Source: Melanocharis versteri (Eukaryota > Chordata > Aves > Passeriformes > Melanocharitidae). From it: DNA of 64,000 bases. Location: contig VZTG01000385.1 in NCBI GenBank assembly GCA_013397845.1, positions 248,001-312,000 of the forward strand, in the 5' to 3' direction. The translations under genes and the position numbers were made by a program. Below, in pieces: positions 35,401 to 47,990 of the stretch (position 1 is its first letter; every line of letters begins with the position of its first letter). The notes beneath the pieces are model-generated. The model ran no database searches and was not told where the DNA came from. It saw only the letters and a program-made list of their open reading frames with translations.

Positions 35401-38400
35401 GTAAGACCCGTGCCACTGCCCGGCACCACAGAGCCCCACTCGGTGTTTCCAAGCCTTGACACCTTCCATCTCTGAGCACTTCATGTTCCTCCAGCTCCTC
35501 ACACCCAAGGAATAAATATGACTGATCCTGCACCACTGCCCTTAGGAATGCGGTCAATTTTCTGTCACCAAATCATGAAATAATGAGAGCTATCAGGTTT
35601 TCAGGTATTAGGAAATGCATTCAAGCAGTCTCTACCTCCCTGCCGTCAACTCAAGGATTTTGTAAAGATTGGATTCCTAAAATAATTGCCTTCTGGGTAA
35701 CTGTGCTAAACTGCCAAAGACAGACACCTCAAGTATTAAAGCACTTCATTAAACTCTGGACTGGTTTCACAGATCTCAAAAGTCTCAGCCCGGTTTGCTC
35801 AATCGCCCTCTCATGCCCCACCACACTCAGGAGGTTTCAGATCTTTTGGAAACACTCTGTACTTTTTGCTACATGAAGACTCAGATCTCAAGTCTGCTGT
35901 TGAATAGTTCAGAGGGGTTCTCACCTGCTCTTTGGCAAAGATCTGATGTTTTTACAAAAGTATTTAACTAGAATTATGCTATCATTTTCTCAATTCAACT
36001 CCAGTATTATCCTATGTGACTTGTAGTTATAAACTCCAGAGTTTAGCTAACCACTTCAAATGGAAAAGTTCATTTATTTCTTAGATCTCAGTTAATCTGC
36101 CTGGCTGGAGCACAATAATTGTTTTTACAATCTGAAAGGAAAAAACTCAAAACATTTGCTTTATCTGGCTGACTCTTAAATTACTATGGTCACGTCTCTG
36201 TCCATATGACCCCCACACCAAAAAATAAAAAGAAAATAAAGCCAAGTAACAGGAGACTTCTGAAAAATATTCATAGAAAAATATCCAGATACATTTCGAA
36301 TTATGCAAGCTAAATTTTCAGAGACTGCTCTTGTAACTAACCACACCAATTTAAGAGTTTATTGCTTTTAACATCAAAAAATGTCTACATGTATATTGGA
36401 CCAATGTTCAAATATTTGAGAATTTGATAATACACCTAGTCACACACTCACTGAATTTGGGAAATTACTAAATAATCTGTGGCTTGCCAGTCTTGATTTA
36501 AGATCATTCTCTCTACCATTATCCATCCTCTCTCTGACACACCCAGAACATAAAAATATACAAAGAACTCAAGATGCCAATGGTAAGGCATAACACAATA
36601 TTCCTGTCCTGTTGAAGCCCTCAACTTGTCTATCAATATTTATGATTCATCAGAAAGCACCACAAGTCCCCAGTTCTGACTTTGGGAGGGAAACCGAAAC
36701 CATTGTTGAGTTTATATTCAGCAGTAGTTGGGCTTTGCAGGTACCAAACTCTGGCTCCACGGGTCCCTAGAAGCCCCAAGCTCCTATGGAAGACCCTTAA
36801 TCAAAGTCCTGGAGAATGGCTGCTTCTCCTCACCTACTGACATCAGCAGGACCCGGATCAGCTCCCAGAAGGAGCCCAAAGCAGATGCAGATTCCACACT
36901 GAGCAGGAGCAACGTGAGGTCTCTGTGCTGAAGCTGAGTACCCAGGTACCTGTACAAGTGATTGCTGCCTTCTAGGGGTGATCAAGGGTCTAAAACAGGC
37001 AGGCACAGATATGGATTGTTACCATCTTTTCCTGTAGTACTTTTTCAGCACCTTCATAAATACTCATGCCTTCTCACAATTCTCCCAATGCAGTGTAAAA
37101 AGGCATTCAAATGATTTTTTCTATGATTAAAAAAATAGATTTTCATTGTAATTGGGGACTGGATTAAAACACATCATTCAGTCTTTGGTCACACCCATAC
37201 TACCATTCTGCTGATGCATTAGCTATTCAGTGAAAAACCCTGGCAATTTAAAAGCTTCTTTTAAAAGAAAATAATGCTGAATGTATCCTCAACATTTCCT
37301 TGCAGTTAACTGCAGTAACTGTAATGATAAAGACTGATGGCAGCTGATGTGGTATGCCAGCTGGAGATCTCTCATACTAAACAGCTTACAGCCTTTCTGC
37401 CAAACAAAAGGGAAAACTAGTAGGTGAAAATTAACTTCCAGTCCACAATACCACAGATCTGAAGTTGGGTGCACTCATAATGCACAATTACACCACTCTA
37501 CCCAAGCAGCCATTTCTCTGACAGCTTCTGCTACAGCTTGGAGAGCAGAGAAGCAATCTGGGTCACAAACTCATATTCAAATAGCAAGACTAAATTACCT
37601 TGCTGCATAGCACTGCCACCACACCATTTTCCCTCTCAAGAGAAAGTGTTTTACAGTAACTAAAGCAGCAAATCCCTCTTTTAAATACATCCCTTAACCT
37701 TCTTTAAATTTATTACACTTTAATTAAAGTCATAGAACTTTGTTTAGATCAGTTGAAAACCTCAGGTTGGCAGCCAGAATATCTTATTTATAAGAACTCA
37801 GAGGTCTTGGATTCCCATATTTGGAGGATGTTACTTTAATTTATTTATTTTTCCAATTAAAAAGTTCTCACTGCTCATGCATTTTTTATTCCCTAATGCG
37901 CTGTTCTAACATAAAAGAAGCAGACAACATGTTTTTTCAGTTGGAGACTACTTCCAAGCCTGCTCCAGTTTTATAATCTATTCTCTTATGCTCTTACCAA
38001 CCCCCTCCATCAAACAGCTAAGAGTATCCATCAAAACCACAGGCTGTATTCACAGCAAAAGGCACTCCAGCACAGATTTTCACTGAAGAACATCAATTTT
38101 TTCATCAAAGCACCTTTCTCTCCCTTCTATGCCCACAGACAGAGTTCAGGTAAAGGAATATGGATACTGTCTGAATAGGTGAGTAACTTTGTGGCAATAT
38201 GGTTGATGATAAATCAAACAATAATAAAAAAAAACCCCACACCTTTCAGGCTTACCTCTCCAGATTAATCACATACACTGAGAACAACTTGGAATTTCTA
38301 TTTAGCAAATAAATTGTCAATAAATACATTTTGATACAGCACCTGCCACGTCCTAAATTGTAGGCTCCATGCTATTCCCTCACTCTTCTCAACACCATTA

Positions 38401-39065
38401 AATACAACATATTTCTGTGCTGTTACTGTCACAGGGGACCAGCATCCCAGTGGACAGTCAGGTGCCCTGGGAAACAACGCAGACTCCACAGCTGAAACTA
38501 ATTCCCAGAGAAGACAAACATCAGATCTGTAGGACTTGGCAGCCTCTTGGGGTTGCACATCTCCTGACAGCACAGGCATGAACAGAGGCCCAACCTGGGA
38601 AGATGTACAGCAGAGTTTATTTGATCATATATACATATATACAAATATCTATTAGTACCACTGGTTATTTAAGGACAATGACATGGCTGCTCTAGCTGAA
38701 TCTAAACATTCACCAGAAAATCCCTGACAACCCCTTTTTGCCTAGAGCAGGGAGGCATGGATCCTACCAAGAGCAGGAAAGTTAATTTCCATGTTACTTT
38801 GAGCACAGGTTTTACTCGTGCATCAGTAGTACATTTATAATTAATGCAGTCTTTTCATTTTTCTAAGCTTTCAGAACCTTACTAGAATGTTAAAAGCATG
38901 TTAGCAAGTGCACCCATGGCTTCTTCTGTCAGTTTTCTCAGAGACATCCCTGGCTAGAGGTTACTGTCTAGGCCCAGCACAAAAGCTCTTCAAGTCAGTG
39001 AGGAGAGTCCAGTGACATTCAACAGGTTTTCAGTCTGGACTTTAAAGTACCTTTCTTCTCTCCCA

Positions 39066-39458
39066 TGAAGACTGGCAAAGAAATTTGGGGCTGTTCTGCC
39101 TTGAGAAGGCTCCAGGATGAGCTTCTAGCACCTTCCAGTATCTAAAGGGGCCACAAGAGAGCTGGAGAGGTACTTTGGACAAGGAAACAAAGTGATAGGA
39201 CAAGGGAAAATGGCTTCAAATCAGAGAGAGGTGGGTTTAGATTAGATAATAGGAAGAAATTATGCACTGTGAGGGAGATGAGGCCCTGGTACACGTTGCC
39301 CAGAGAAGCTGTGGCTGCCCCATTCCTGGAAGGGTTCAAGACCACGTTGGACGGGACTTGGAGCAATCTGGTCTAGTGGAAGATGTCCCTGTCCATGGCA
39401 GGGGATTGGAACAAGATCGTCTTTAAAGTCTCTTCCAACCCAAATGCTTCTATGATTC
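39066..39458 (+). mobile_element. CR1 LINE, 5'-truncated 3' end
   Basis: The sequence matches the avian CR1 3' region closely: AGTGATAGGACAAGGG, ATAGGAAGAAATTATGCACT, TGCCCAGAGAAGCTGTGGC, GTTGGACGGGACTTGGAGCA, ATCTGGTCTAGTGGAAGATG, CCATGGCAGGGGATTGGAAC and CTTCCAACCCAAATGCTTCT, with the terminal ATGATTC. It is less decayed than the copy at 6596-7023. It is antisense to NELL1. Confidence 0.92.
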
Positions 39459-42400
39459 CCGAGTCAGCAGCTCCAAGCTCTAACATCAAACTCAACTACA
39501 ATTCCCACTCCTTGTTCTTGAAGGAGCATTAAAAGGAGCCAGTAAGATGCAGCAGGAGCTGATTTCAAAAGGACATGTACTTGGGCAAATAAACCTTTGA
39601 TACATATGCTTCCCCCTCTATATGACACCTCATTAGAACAGAAACAATGGCACTGTTTTAAAGGTGACGCTTTAAAGCACTACAGGTTTTTGCTAGTTCT
39701 CAAGTACTTTTCCCTAGCCTATCCAGGTCTGAAAACAAAGTTGACTTTGAACTGAATCCAAAAGATAATCAAGTACAAATGTCAAAGCAATTTTACAAAT
39801 CAGAGTAATGTGGGTGATAGGGCTGGGAAGAGTAAAAGTAGATTTGACTATCTGTTTACAAATTAAAAGCCTCGTCTCCAATGCTTTCTGATCAACAGCA
39901 GTTTTTGGAAGCCAGAGACTAGTGTTGTGTATCACAGTATGAATCCTGTAGCAAAACTAGGTTGTGACCGGATATTTTTCCCAGTGCAAATACTTCCAAT
40001 GCACTCTCAGGTACAGATTAACTTTAGTAACACTGCATTCACAAAACACTCACTCACAATAGCCTTCCGAATAGATACCGTATTACCACAGCCCTAAACA
40101 AAAGAAGTAAGGCATTTATGCAAATTCAGGCATGTCTGTAAGAAAGCAATGTTGAAAACCCCTGAGGAAATACAGTAGAAATTCCAGGGATTCATTTTGG
40201 CAGGGTTTTTTCTTTTTTATTTTCCCTTTTCACTTTGTTTTGCTGGCGAAAACAGTGAACAAAAAGCTGAGAACTTAACTAGATAGGTACACAGGAAGCT
40301 AAATTCTTGTTCTGATGACACCAAACCTCTGCAGGAGGTGGGACAGGTGAATATATTGACTGCACTCATATCCTGTTTCCTCTCATTCAATCAAGTCTGC
40401 AGAAGCATCACTTCTCATTGGGCATCCTGAACTCTGCCGAGAGCCACACACCACAGCAGCCTAAAATGGTGACATTTACACATAAAGTCCACAGCTCTTC
40501 ACACTGGACTCTGTTCACAGTTTGAGCTACAGCTTCTCTAACACTACCATGAAGAAGGCTTAGGATTTTCAGTAGTGCTCAGAAGCATTCCTCATTGACT
40601 TGCTCTTCATTTTCACAGCTTTGACATTTATTGCATTGTCATAAGAAAATGCCAAGATGAACAAGATGTTGACTCCTTTTCTGAGTGCAAAGATATAAAG
40701 GGTTAAGATACAATCAAACTAATACCAGCATTCACAAAATTCTCTAATTAACTGAACAGTGATGCTACAGCTGACTCAGGAACTTAGAGACTTCCTTTTT
40801 TGTTTTTCCCCTTATTTAAACTTCTACTGTAGCCTGTCCTCAAGTCATGCTTTCAGAACTATTTCCATTACTCTTCCACAGGAGTTGTCATAAAACACCA
40901 CAAATACACAGCCAAATAGAGACATCTCAGTATGCTGGAAGCAACCTTAAGATGTACCACCTTAAGGGACACGGTTAGATGGATCAGCCCTGTTTAGGGC
41001 TACCTGACAGAGATGGCCGGACATATTTGTCACCTCAAATGACAGCACAGCTCATTCCATAATTATATTTATCTATTTCTGCCTGTTACTGTAAAGAAAA
41101 TCAGGTCACAACCATGACTCTGTGCAGTTCTCCTGTCCCTGGATAGAATTCTGCACCAGGCAGTCATTTTGTGTTGTCTTCATTTTGCATTCCATGCAAG
41201 AAAGCAGCCAGCTAAACAATCTGCTAAAAAGGGTCTTCCTAAAACACATTTGCGGTTCATAAAAAAAAAAATATATCAAAGTAGATAACAAACAACTTGT
41301 CCCAAAACCCAGCACATCAATAAACAAAGAAAAAAGCATTCTGTTGAAAGCAAAGAAATAGTATTACAGATAAATAAATCAAATGACTGAAATGAAGACA
41401 ATCTTTGCAAACAGTAGATTTCATGCCTCAGTGAAATTAAAATTACTCTCAGCATTTAATTGCTTCTAAGGTCCAAATAAGGTCCAATAAGCAACATTCC
41501 TTCAGATTAGATTTTTCAGGAGTTAATGGAGTTGCAGAAAATACTTGTAACATTCCTCTCAAAACAGTATCTCATAATTACTTGGGTCAAAGTTCAAACT
41601 TTTTCAAATGTTCCAAAAACTGCATACTCCTATAATACTCATGTAACTTTATTCTGCCTGTCTGAACAAAATGAAGACTTCCGAAAAAATATCTGCTATC
41701 ATCACCCAATCCATTTAAGTGCCATGATACCAAAATGCATATGCTGATCCTCTCACTGAATGTGAAGGGTATTTTTTTCATTCATTTCAGCGCAATAAGG
41801 TACAAACGTAATGGTTTGTTTTCCTCATTCATAAAGACAATTTTGAAAGTCCCAATTTCAAGCTCTCTGAATTTGCTCATCAGCCACTAAGTCTGAAGTC
41901 TACAATACATTGTGAGATCAAGTCCCAAGGCAAAAGAGATTCTAGAGTTGCTGTTTTTCATTCCTTGAAATCCTGGCAATATGCCATCTTGCAGCCTTCA
42001 CAACTTCTAATGGAAAAGACAGAATACCCTTCAGAAAATAAAAAGCACTGGTTCCAGACATGCAAAAATAAGCTTCCCGGTTTCTCAGAAGTTTGCAAAT
42101 CGGGTAGCACGTGGAAAAAAACAGTAAAAAGTGCATTGTCTGATTATGTACAATGTCTCTGATGCATCTATCTATTCTTCAAGTTCTCAGGTATGCCGAG
42201 TGAAGCAGTTCACAACAGAACAGACTTCACACCCATCCATCCCACTTAAATGCGATCACTGCCAAACGTAACATCAGCTACTGCCTAAACTACAGAGATG
42301 CATTTAATACTCCCCCGTCAGCAATCAACCTTTTCCACATTTGTTCATAATCACAATGAATTGTTCCATTTTAATACTTTGTTTTCCTTTTCTTATCCCC

Positions 42401-42527
42401 CGGCAGTTTAGCGTGCTTCTTGAATGAGGTATTTATAGGATAAAAAAAAATCTCCTTCTCCAATTTTATTCCCATAAGTAGAGATTATTTTTTAAAGAAA
42501 TATAAACTACAGAACATCTTTGCTTAC

Positions 42528-42698
42528 CTGTTGCAGTCCACATGGAGCAGAAGATGGGATGCACTAAGTGACACAGCAATCTTATGCCACTGTCCATCTG
42601 CCAGGCGGTACGGGAACACTTCTGTTCTTGTCTTCCCATTAAACCTGTAGTGATACCTGATCTCATCCCGCAGGCCACTGCTCTCCAGTTCAAAATAG
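42528..42698 (-). CDS. NELL1: NELL1 exon: core of laminin-G/TSP-N-like domain
   Basis: A 171-base exon with 56 whole codons. The first base C completes the Ser codon from the previous exon, giving S-Y-F-E-L-E-S-S-G, and the last two bases AG start the Arg codon of the next. The reading contains FELESSGLRDEIRYHYRFNG and ADGQWHKIAVSLSASHLLLH, then VDCN, a very close match to mammalian NELL1. The acceptor is caatgcag and the donor AACAG|GTAAGC. This is the central beta-sandwich of the domain, including the conserved DGQWHK motif typical of laminin-G folds. The DCN cysteine is shared across the NELL family. An overlapping minus-strand frame over the same bases is only a shadow of this exon. Confidence 0.97.
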
Positions 42699-44625
42699 CT
42701 GCATTGAAAACACGAAGAAGAATCGGTTCCACTTTTAGATATAATCATTGTGTCTGTCACTTTCTTCTTAATTGATAGACTTCTTTAAGCAAACACCACG
42801 ATCTAAAGAGGTTACTCAGCATGGATTAGCTACTAATTAATTTTTTTTTAAAGTAGAGAGACAAAGCTATACATTCAGAGCAGTACAAAACCGGCAATAC
42901 TAATTACATGAAAACAGCTCAAAGCACCACTTGTTAGCCCAGGAAACTGAAGTCCTCTTTTCACCCATAGAACAGGTGCAACTACAAGAAACCAAGCCTT
43001 ATTGTTTTCACCAAAATACTTTGTACGACTGCAGGCTTTGTAAGAAATTGAGAAATAAAGAACAGTACATATATCACTACCACAAATAAATAAAAAGCCA
43101 TTAAGGTAAGAAACCACCAGGTAATCATTAAATTTGTATTTACTACTTGCAAATCTAGTTAAGAAAACACAACTGTTTATTTTTAGGGCTCCCCTACACG
43201 CAATTGTGCTTAACTCATTTTCTGACTTTTATTGTTACTGCCGTGATCTTTCAGCTTTACAAGGGTGGGACAAAACTTCCTGGCTGATTAGGTGTCTCCA
43301 CATCGGGCAAAAACCATCCAACAGTCAAAACCTTCATACAGCTGTCAGACTCACAGGAGAGCTAACAGGGTATTGCTATTAAGTGGCCTCACAGGGGAGT
43401 GCAGGGAGCCTGCTCTTTCTCTAGGATGAATTTAGGCCTTCCAGGGCACACTGACAGTGTAAATAGCGAAGTCTTCCCCTGGACCTCACCAAGTATTTGC
43501 ATCATATTGAATCTTTTCTCTGCCAAAATGAAACTGTGTATATAGAAACAGGGTGATGCAGACCTCCCTTTACAGTACAAACAGCTCTACAAGAAAGTGA
43601 AGATGTTAGATTGTCCAGACAGTCCTTTGCCCCATCTACCTCCACAGTGTTACGTTTTTCCCTACTGGCCAACACCAATTTAACACGGCATTTAAAAGAT
43701 AGGTGCTGATTTGGGGTAGGCTGGGAAAAATTACAGTAACGAAATCCACTTCCAAAAAATAAATGCAACACAAACCAATAAATATTGGAATGCCAATTTT
43801 CATTTTCCCACAAGCCTTCTACATTGCTTGGCAGTACACAGGCCCTAATAGCCTATGTGCACAGGCATTACATGGGGGCTGTGCACTTTTTCAAGATTAG
43901 ATCTAACCGATGAAGCTGAGGGTTTCGAACATAAATGAAAAACAGAGTTCCTTGGGAAGAAACTTAGGAGATAAAACGCTACCTGGAAACGTGTGCAATA
44001 GATCACAACAGGCTGGAAAGGGGAACACAAAGACAGTAAGTCTTCACTAAAAGTGAAATTCAAGCCCTCCTCCATCCTGCCAATGCCTTGTTATCATATT
44101 TTCCATGCAAAGTAAAAGCATTATTGGGTCACGTGAATCAAAGACGTGACAAAGTAAAAAACACAAGGAGGTAAAGGCAGAACCAACACTGAATAAAAAC
44201 ACAGCAGGCATACGTACAAATAAAATACATGCAGTGCAGAGTTGAAAAAAAATCAGGCTGGTGTTGTGAAGGAACTGGCCTGTTTCATGTACAAAATGGC
44301 ACAGAGAGGGAAGAGAAAGAGCATTTTTCTAAATAGTAGAGCAGAATGTTGATTTACTACAGCCAACGTCCATTAAAATACCTAAATTATATTCGCATGA
44401 AATCTGGAGAGGATTTATTACTTTATTTTGATGCTCAGTAACGATTTAGTCAATATCCAGAAGATACTGCTGCTGGTATTCCCAAGCCAGAAAAGCACAA
44501 GAACAAGTACTGTCAGTTTGTAATTTCTATCTGCTGTCATAGCACAAAAGGAAGTGAGACAAAACTTCAAAAAAAAATTAAGGAGAGGTACATAGCATTC
44601 TAGTACCTCACACAGAAAATATTTG

Positions 44626-44673
44626 CATGTATATACATATATTTATACATAGATATATATACGTACACACACA
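44626..44673. repeat. TA-rich/CA microsatellite, imperfect
   Basis: An imperfect ATATAC/ATAT tract runs into an ACACAC end over about 48 bases. Confidence 0.8.
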
Positions 44674-45448
44674 TAAATGGTTGGTCACAGAGGCTTAAGA
44701 GCCCAAAAGCAAGGCAATCTCCTGCTGCAGGAAGCAAATTGCTTCCTGAGGTCATTCTTCATAATCTCCAATAGCCACAGAGCTAATCACTCACAACACA
44801 ATGATTTCTTTGTTAATGTAAAAACAACAGTGCAGCCCTGGAAAGGTCAGTCAGATACTGCACTTAATCACATCTGCGCTCTATTATTTGTACAGCATAG
44901 AGAATTGCAAAGCTTCTCACTTGACAAGCTTTAGTGTCAATAGTTACCTCAGGACTGAGAACAGCTTGTTTCTTAGGCATCGAGCTTGTTGTCAATCTCC
45001 TGACTAATTTATATAGTACAGAACAGATTACTTAAAATTTCACATAGTAGACAGCGCTAACATTTTTATATATGTGCACCTAATGCAGTAAGTGCCACAG
45101 GACTGTACTAAACACCATGTTTACCTCTCCTGTGGCAGGAAAGGACGGTGACAGCAGACAAATTCTGCACCTGCTCTTCACCACCCTCCAACAAGTGCAA
45201 CTCACAAATCAGAGAAACATCAGTAAACACCAGTCAACAAAATCCCAACAGCAGAAACCAGCTGGGTTATCCCAACACAACTCTCTCAAGTATTTAAAAA
45301 ACACAAGGCAATGTAAGCCAACACTCTTGCGTTCATTTTAATTTTTTTTTAAGATGCAGAAATTCACACTGAGACCTTGATTACACAAACACTTCATGAT
45401 GTTCTCAGTCCAGAAGCTGTCTTTTCTCTACCAGAATATAAGTCACAT

Positions 45449-45498
45449 GCAAACATCTTTCTCAGTAGCAAACATCTTTCTCAGTAGCAAACATCTTT
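45449..45498. repeat. 19-bp tandem repeat, about 2.6 copies
   Basis: The unit GCAAACATCTTTCTCAGTA is repeated twice exactly (45449-45467 and 45468-45486), followed by a partial third copy. Confidence 0.93.
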
Positions 45499-47379
45499 TC
45501 TTTCCTCCTTCCACTAGACTCTGGGGGAAAGAAGCCTCTTCCAAAGCAATGACCCAAAGGCCATTCACTCTTGGAAATAAGTGCACCTGCTCTGTTTCGG
45601 AGTTCTAATCTGAAAATTGGGGAATGGAAGACAAATGAGGGGAAAAACAAACTCAGGCAAGAAATCATCAACCGGTGAGAAAATAATTAGTAAAGCCAGA
45701 GGAAATAAATGGATTTTTTTTTAATCGCTATCTCATCTTCAATTTCAAATGCCATTGTGCAAGTTTTTATCTACGATAAAACAACAGGTAAAAATGGGGA
45801 GGGCAGAAATTAATAGAAGAATTTCCTACCATACAAGAGGCAGGAAAATGAACTGATCTCTAAGAGGTGTTTTGAAGGTACTTGCCAGTATATTGTCAGG
45901 AACTAAAAGAAAACATAGGATTAGAATGAATCAGGGTTCCTGAAAAGATTGCTATATCTGGGACCATCTGAATGTAGGTATCATCATTCAGTGTGAACTC
46001 TCAATGCCGCCACGAAACCCATACCAAAAGCCCAAGCAAGATGCCTGAGGACTGTGACAATCTCTGATTCTGCATCACGCCTGCATGAAGCCTGTGTCAG
46101 TCTGTCCTACAGTTAGGGCCCTGCTACCCTCCTCCAGACCTTCTTCCAGGAAGAAAAGTCTGACACAGTAATCTTCTTGTCAACCTCTTAGCACTGAGTG
46201 ATGGTTTCTTGTTTTATTTGTTATTTCTCAGCAACAATTTATACTTTCATATATTTTAAATAAGGCATGATCAAAAGTTTACATGTATTCTGACAGATGA
46301 AGTTCTCAGAACACATGTATTAAGAAAGCTTGTTTTTTTATAGAACAGCAATACAATTTGACCTTGGCTGAAATTCTCCCACTAGCGGAATTTCCCTATT
46401 TGCTAAGCATGTAAATTACTGCTGGCTTCTTTTGTACAATCATGGAATTCAAATGCTTTTTATAGGTCTATCTGCAATCTCTCATTCAAATCCCAATGTG
46501 TAAGAGAAAAACATTGCTAAATTCAGACTGATTTTATGCACATCAAAAACGGTTGGTATTTTAAGGTCGTGCAATGTGCTTTACAGAAGGACAGTATTAT
46601 TCCACAATTGACTCAAGATGTTTTACAATTCTTTCTGACAGTTTTTGCAACCCCTATGTACCTCACACATAAATATTGTTAGGAGAAGATAAAGCTTGAC
46701 ACAGTCACGTTTAATGGCTTTCTTTTCTTCCCCCTTTTAGTCACCACCATAGTGACTAAACCATACATTTGACTGCTCATTTCACTTCCAGATCAGGAGA
46801 GAAAGGTTTCTGAAAGTACACTTTCAGTTGGAAACACCTGCTGTGGATGTAATGACCAAAAAAATTGGAAAAGTCACTATCAACATTAAATAAGAACATG
46901 TACAACACCTGAAGCAGAAAAGGCACAGTATTTCTATAAGGTGAGTTGGCTTAATCCACCATCTCCATTAAAGAAACATATTCACCTATTCATCATCTCA
47001 ACCCACAGAAGTGATCTTATCCTGTGGCAAACACCACCATGTTTCATTCAAAGGTTTTACTGCTGTCAGATTATGCAAGTGCCAAAGGAAGGACAGCTCA
47101 CAGACTACAGGATCCCAAGACAGGGCCCCAAGAAGAACTGTGGGATTGGTGCCCTCCAGAACATCCTCAGCGTACACAGCACTTCATTTCCTGACCTTTA
47201 CCAACTCAACACCTATCACCAAACACTAACCACAACAAAGACAGCAGCACAATCAGATAAGGAGATTAAATGTTCCTATAAGAGCTCCAGGAACTAATGC
47301 AGAACTACTTTTTGCATTCAATTCTGGCAACCTTCCTCCTTATCACACTCAAACATAAATAAAGCAGAGTTATCATTCT

Positions 47380-47990
47380 GACTTCACAACTTCCATCATC
47401 CTTGATCAAGTGCCAAATGAGCCCCACAGCCTCTTTCAAGGAGCAGCACCAGCACTTATAGCAGATGCTCTTAGAGCTACTGAACAGATGTCCCAGGGCA
47501 AAGCAGCGGGCACAGATGGCATCCCTGCAAATATGTACAAACCTGGGGTTGCCATCTAGTCAAAACATTGTGCATCTGCTTAACATTATATGGGAGAAGG
47601 TCACAAAACCACAGGAGTTCAAGGATGGAAGCCCCATTCACCTTGCACATGCTGCAGCAACACTACAACGTCAGGCCTCCCAAATGCTGGGGAAAAAACC
47701 ACTGCCATAAAAATCATACTGTTACTGCACAGAAACTTCTGGAAAACATCTGTGAGTCTGGCCAAGGCACAATTTTTAATTTTTTTTAATAACAATGCAA
47801 ATTCAGGAAAAGTTCAGAGACCAGTCATTTTGATGTCATCTGCTATAAATTATACATTCAGCAAGCTTCTGCACAAATCATTCTATTTGGACTTGCCTGT
47901 GCACATAGCTTTTTCATTTCACAATAGCATTGTGCTATTTCATGATAAAAATGGCTTCAGGCAAGACTGTGCTTTACCATCTCTGTAGAA
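47380..47990 (+). pseudogene. Decayed LINE reverse-transcriptase relic
   Basis: Pieces of a non-LTR retrotransposon reverse transcriptase are readable on the plus strand, in the right order. They are ATEQMSQGKAAGTDGIPANM (compare the family motif SSGKAPGxDGIPAE), IIWEKVTKPQEFKDGSPIHL (compare the IWxxxxxPQDFKDATIVHL motif) and NGFRQDCALPSL (compare NGVKQGCVLAP). Stops and frame changes lie between them, so it is dead. The catalytic FxDD-type region is not recognisable. The motif set fits an RTE/L2-like clade rather than avian CR1. It is antisense to NELL1. Its outer limits are uncertain. Confidence 0.65.

Larger units (their letters stand above)
24332..42527. other. NELL1 intron, 18.2 kb, richest in repeats
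   Basis: This is the largest complete intron in the window. It holds the unknown ORF at 25217-25501, LTRs at 25668-26370 and 31865-32494, a SINE at 29521-29665, a MIR-like relic at 31811-31864, an assembly gap at 32388-32402 and a CR1 end at 39066-39458. The intervening stretches (26371-29520, 29666-31810, 32495-39065 and 39459-42527) show no feature I can support. Confidence 0.75.

Noticed and set aside
42466..42732. Alternative-frame minus-strand ORF overlapping the laminin-G exon
   Set aside because: It is a shadow frame of the true NELL1 exon at 42528-42698 and extends past both splice sites.
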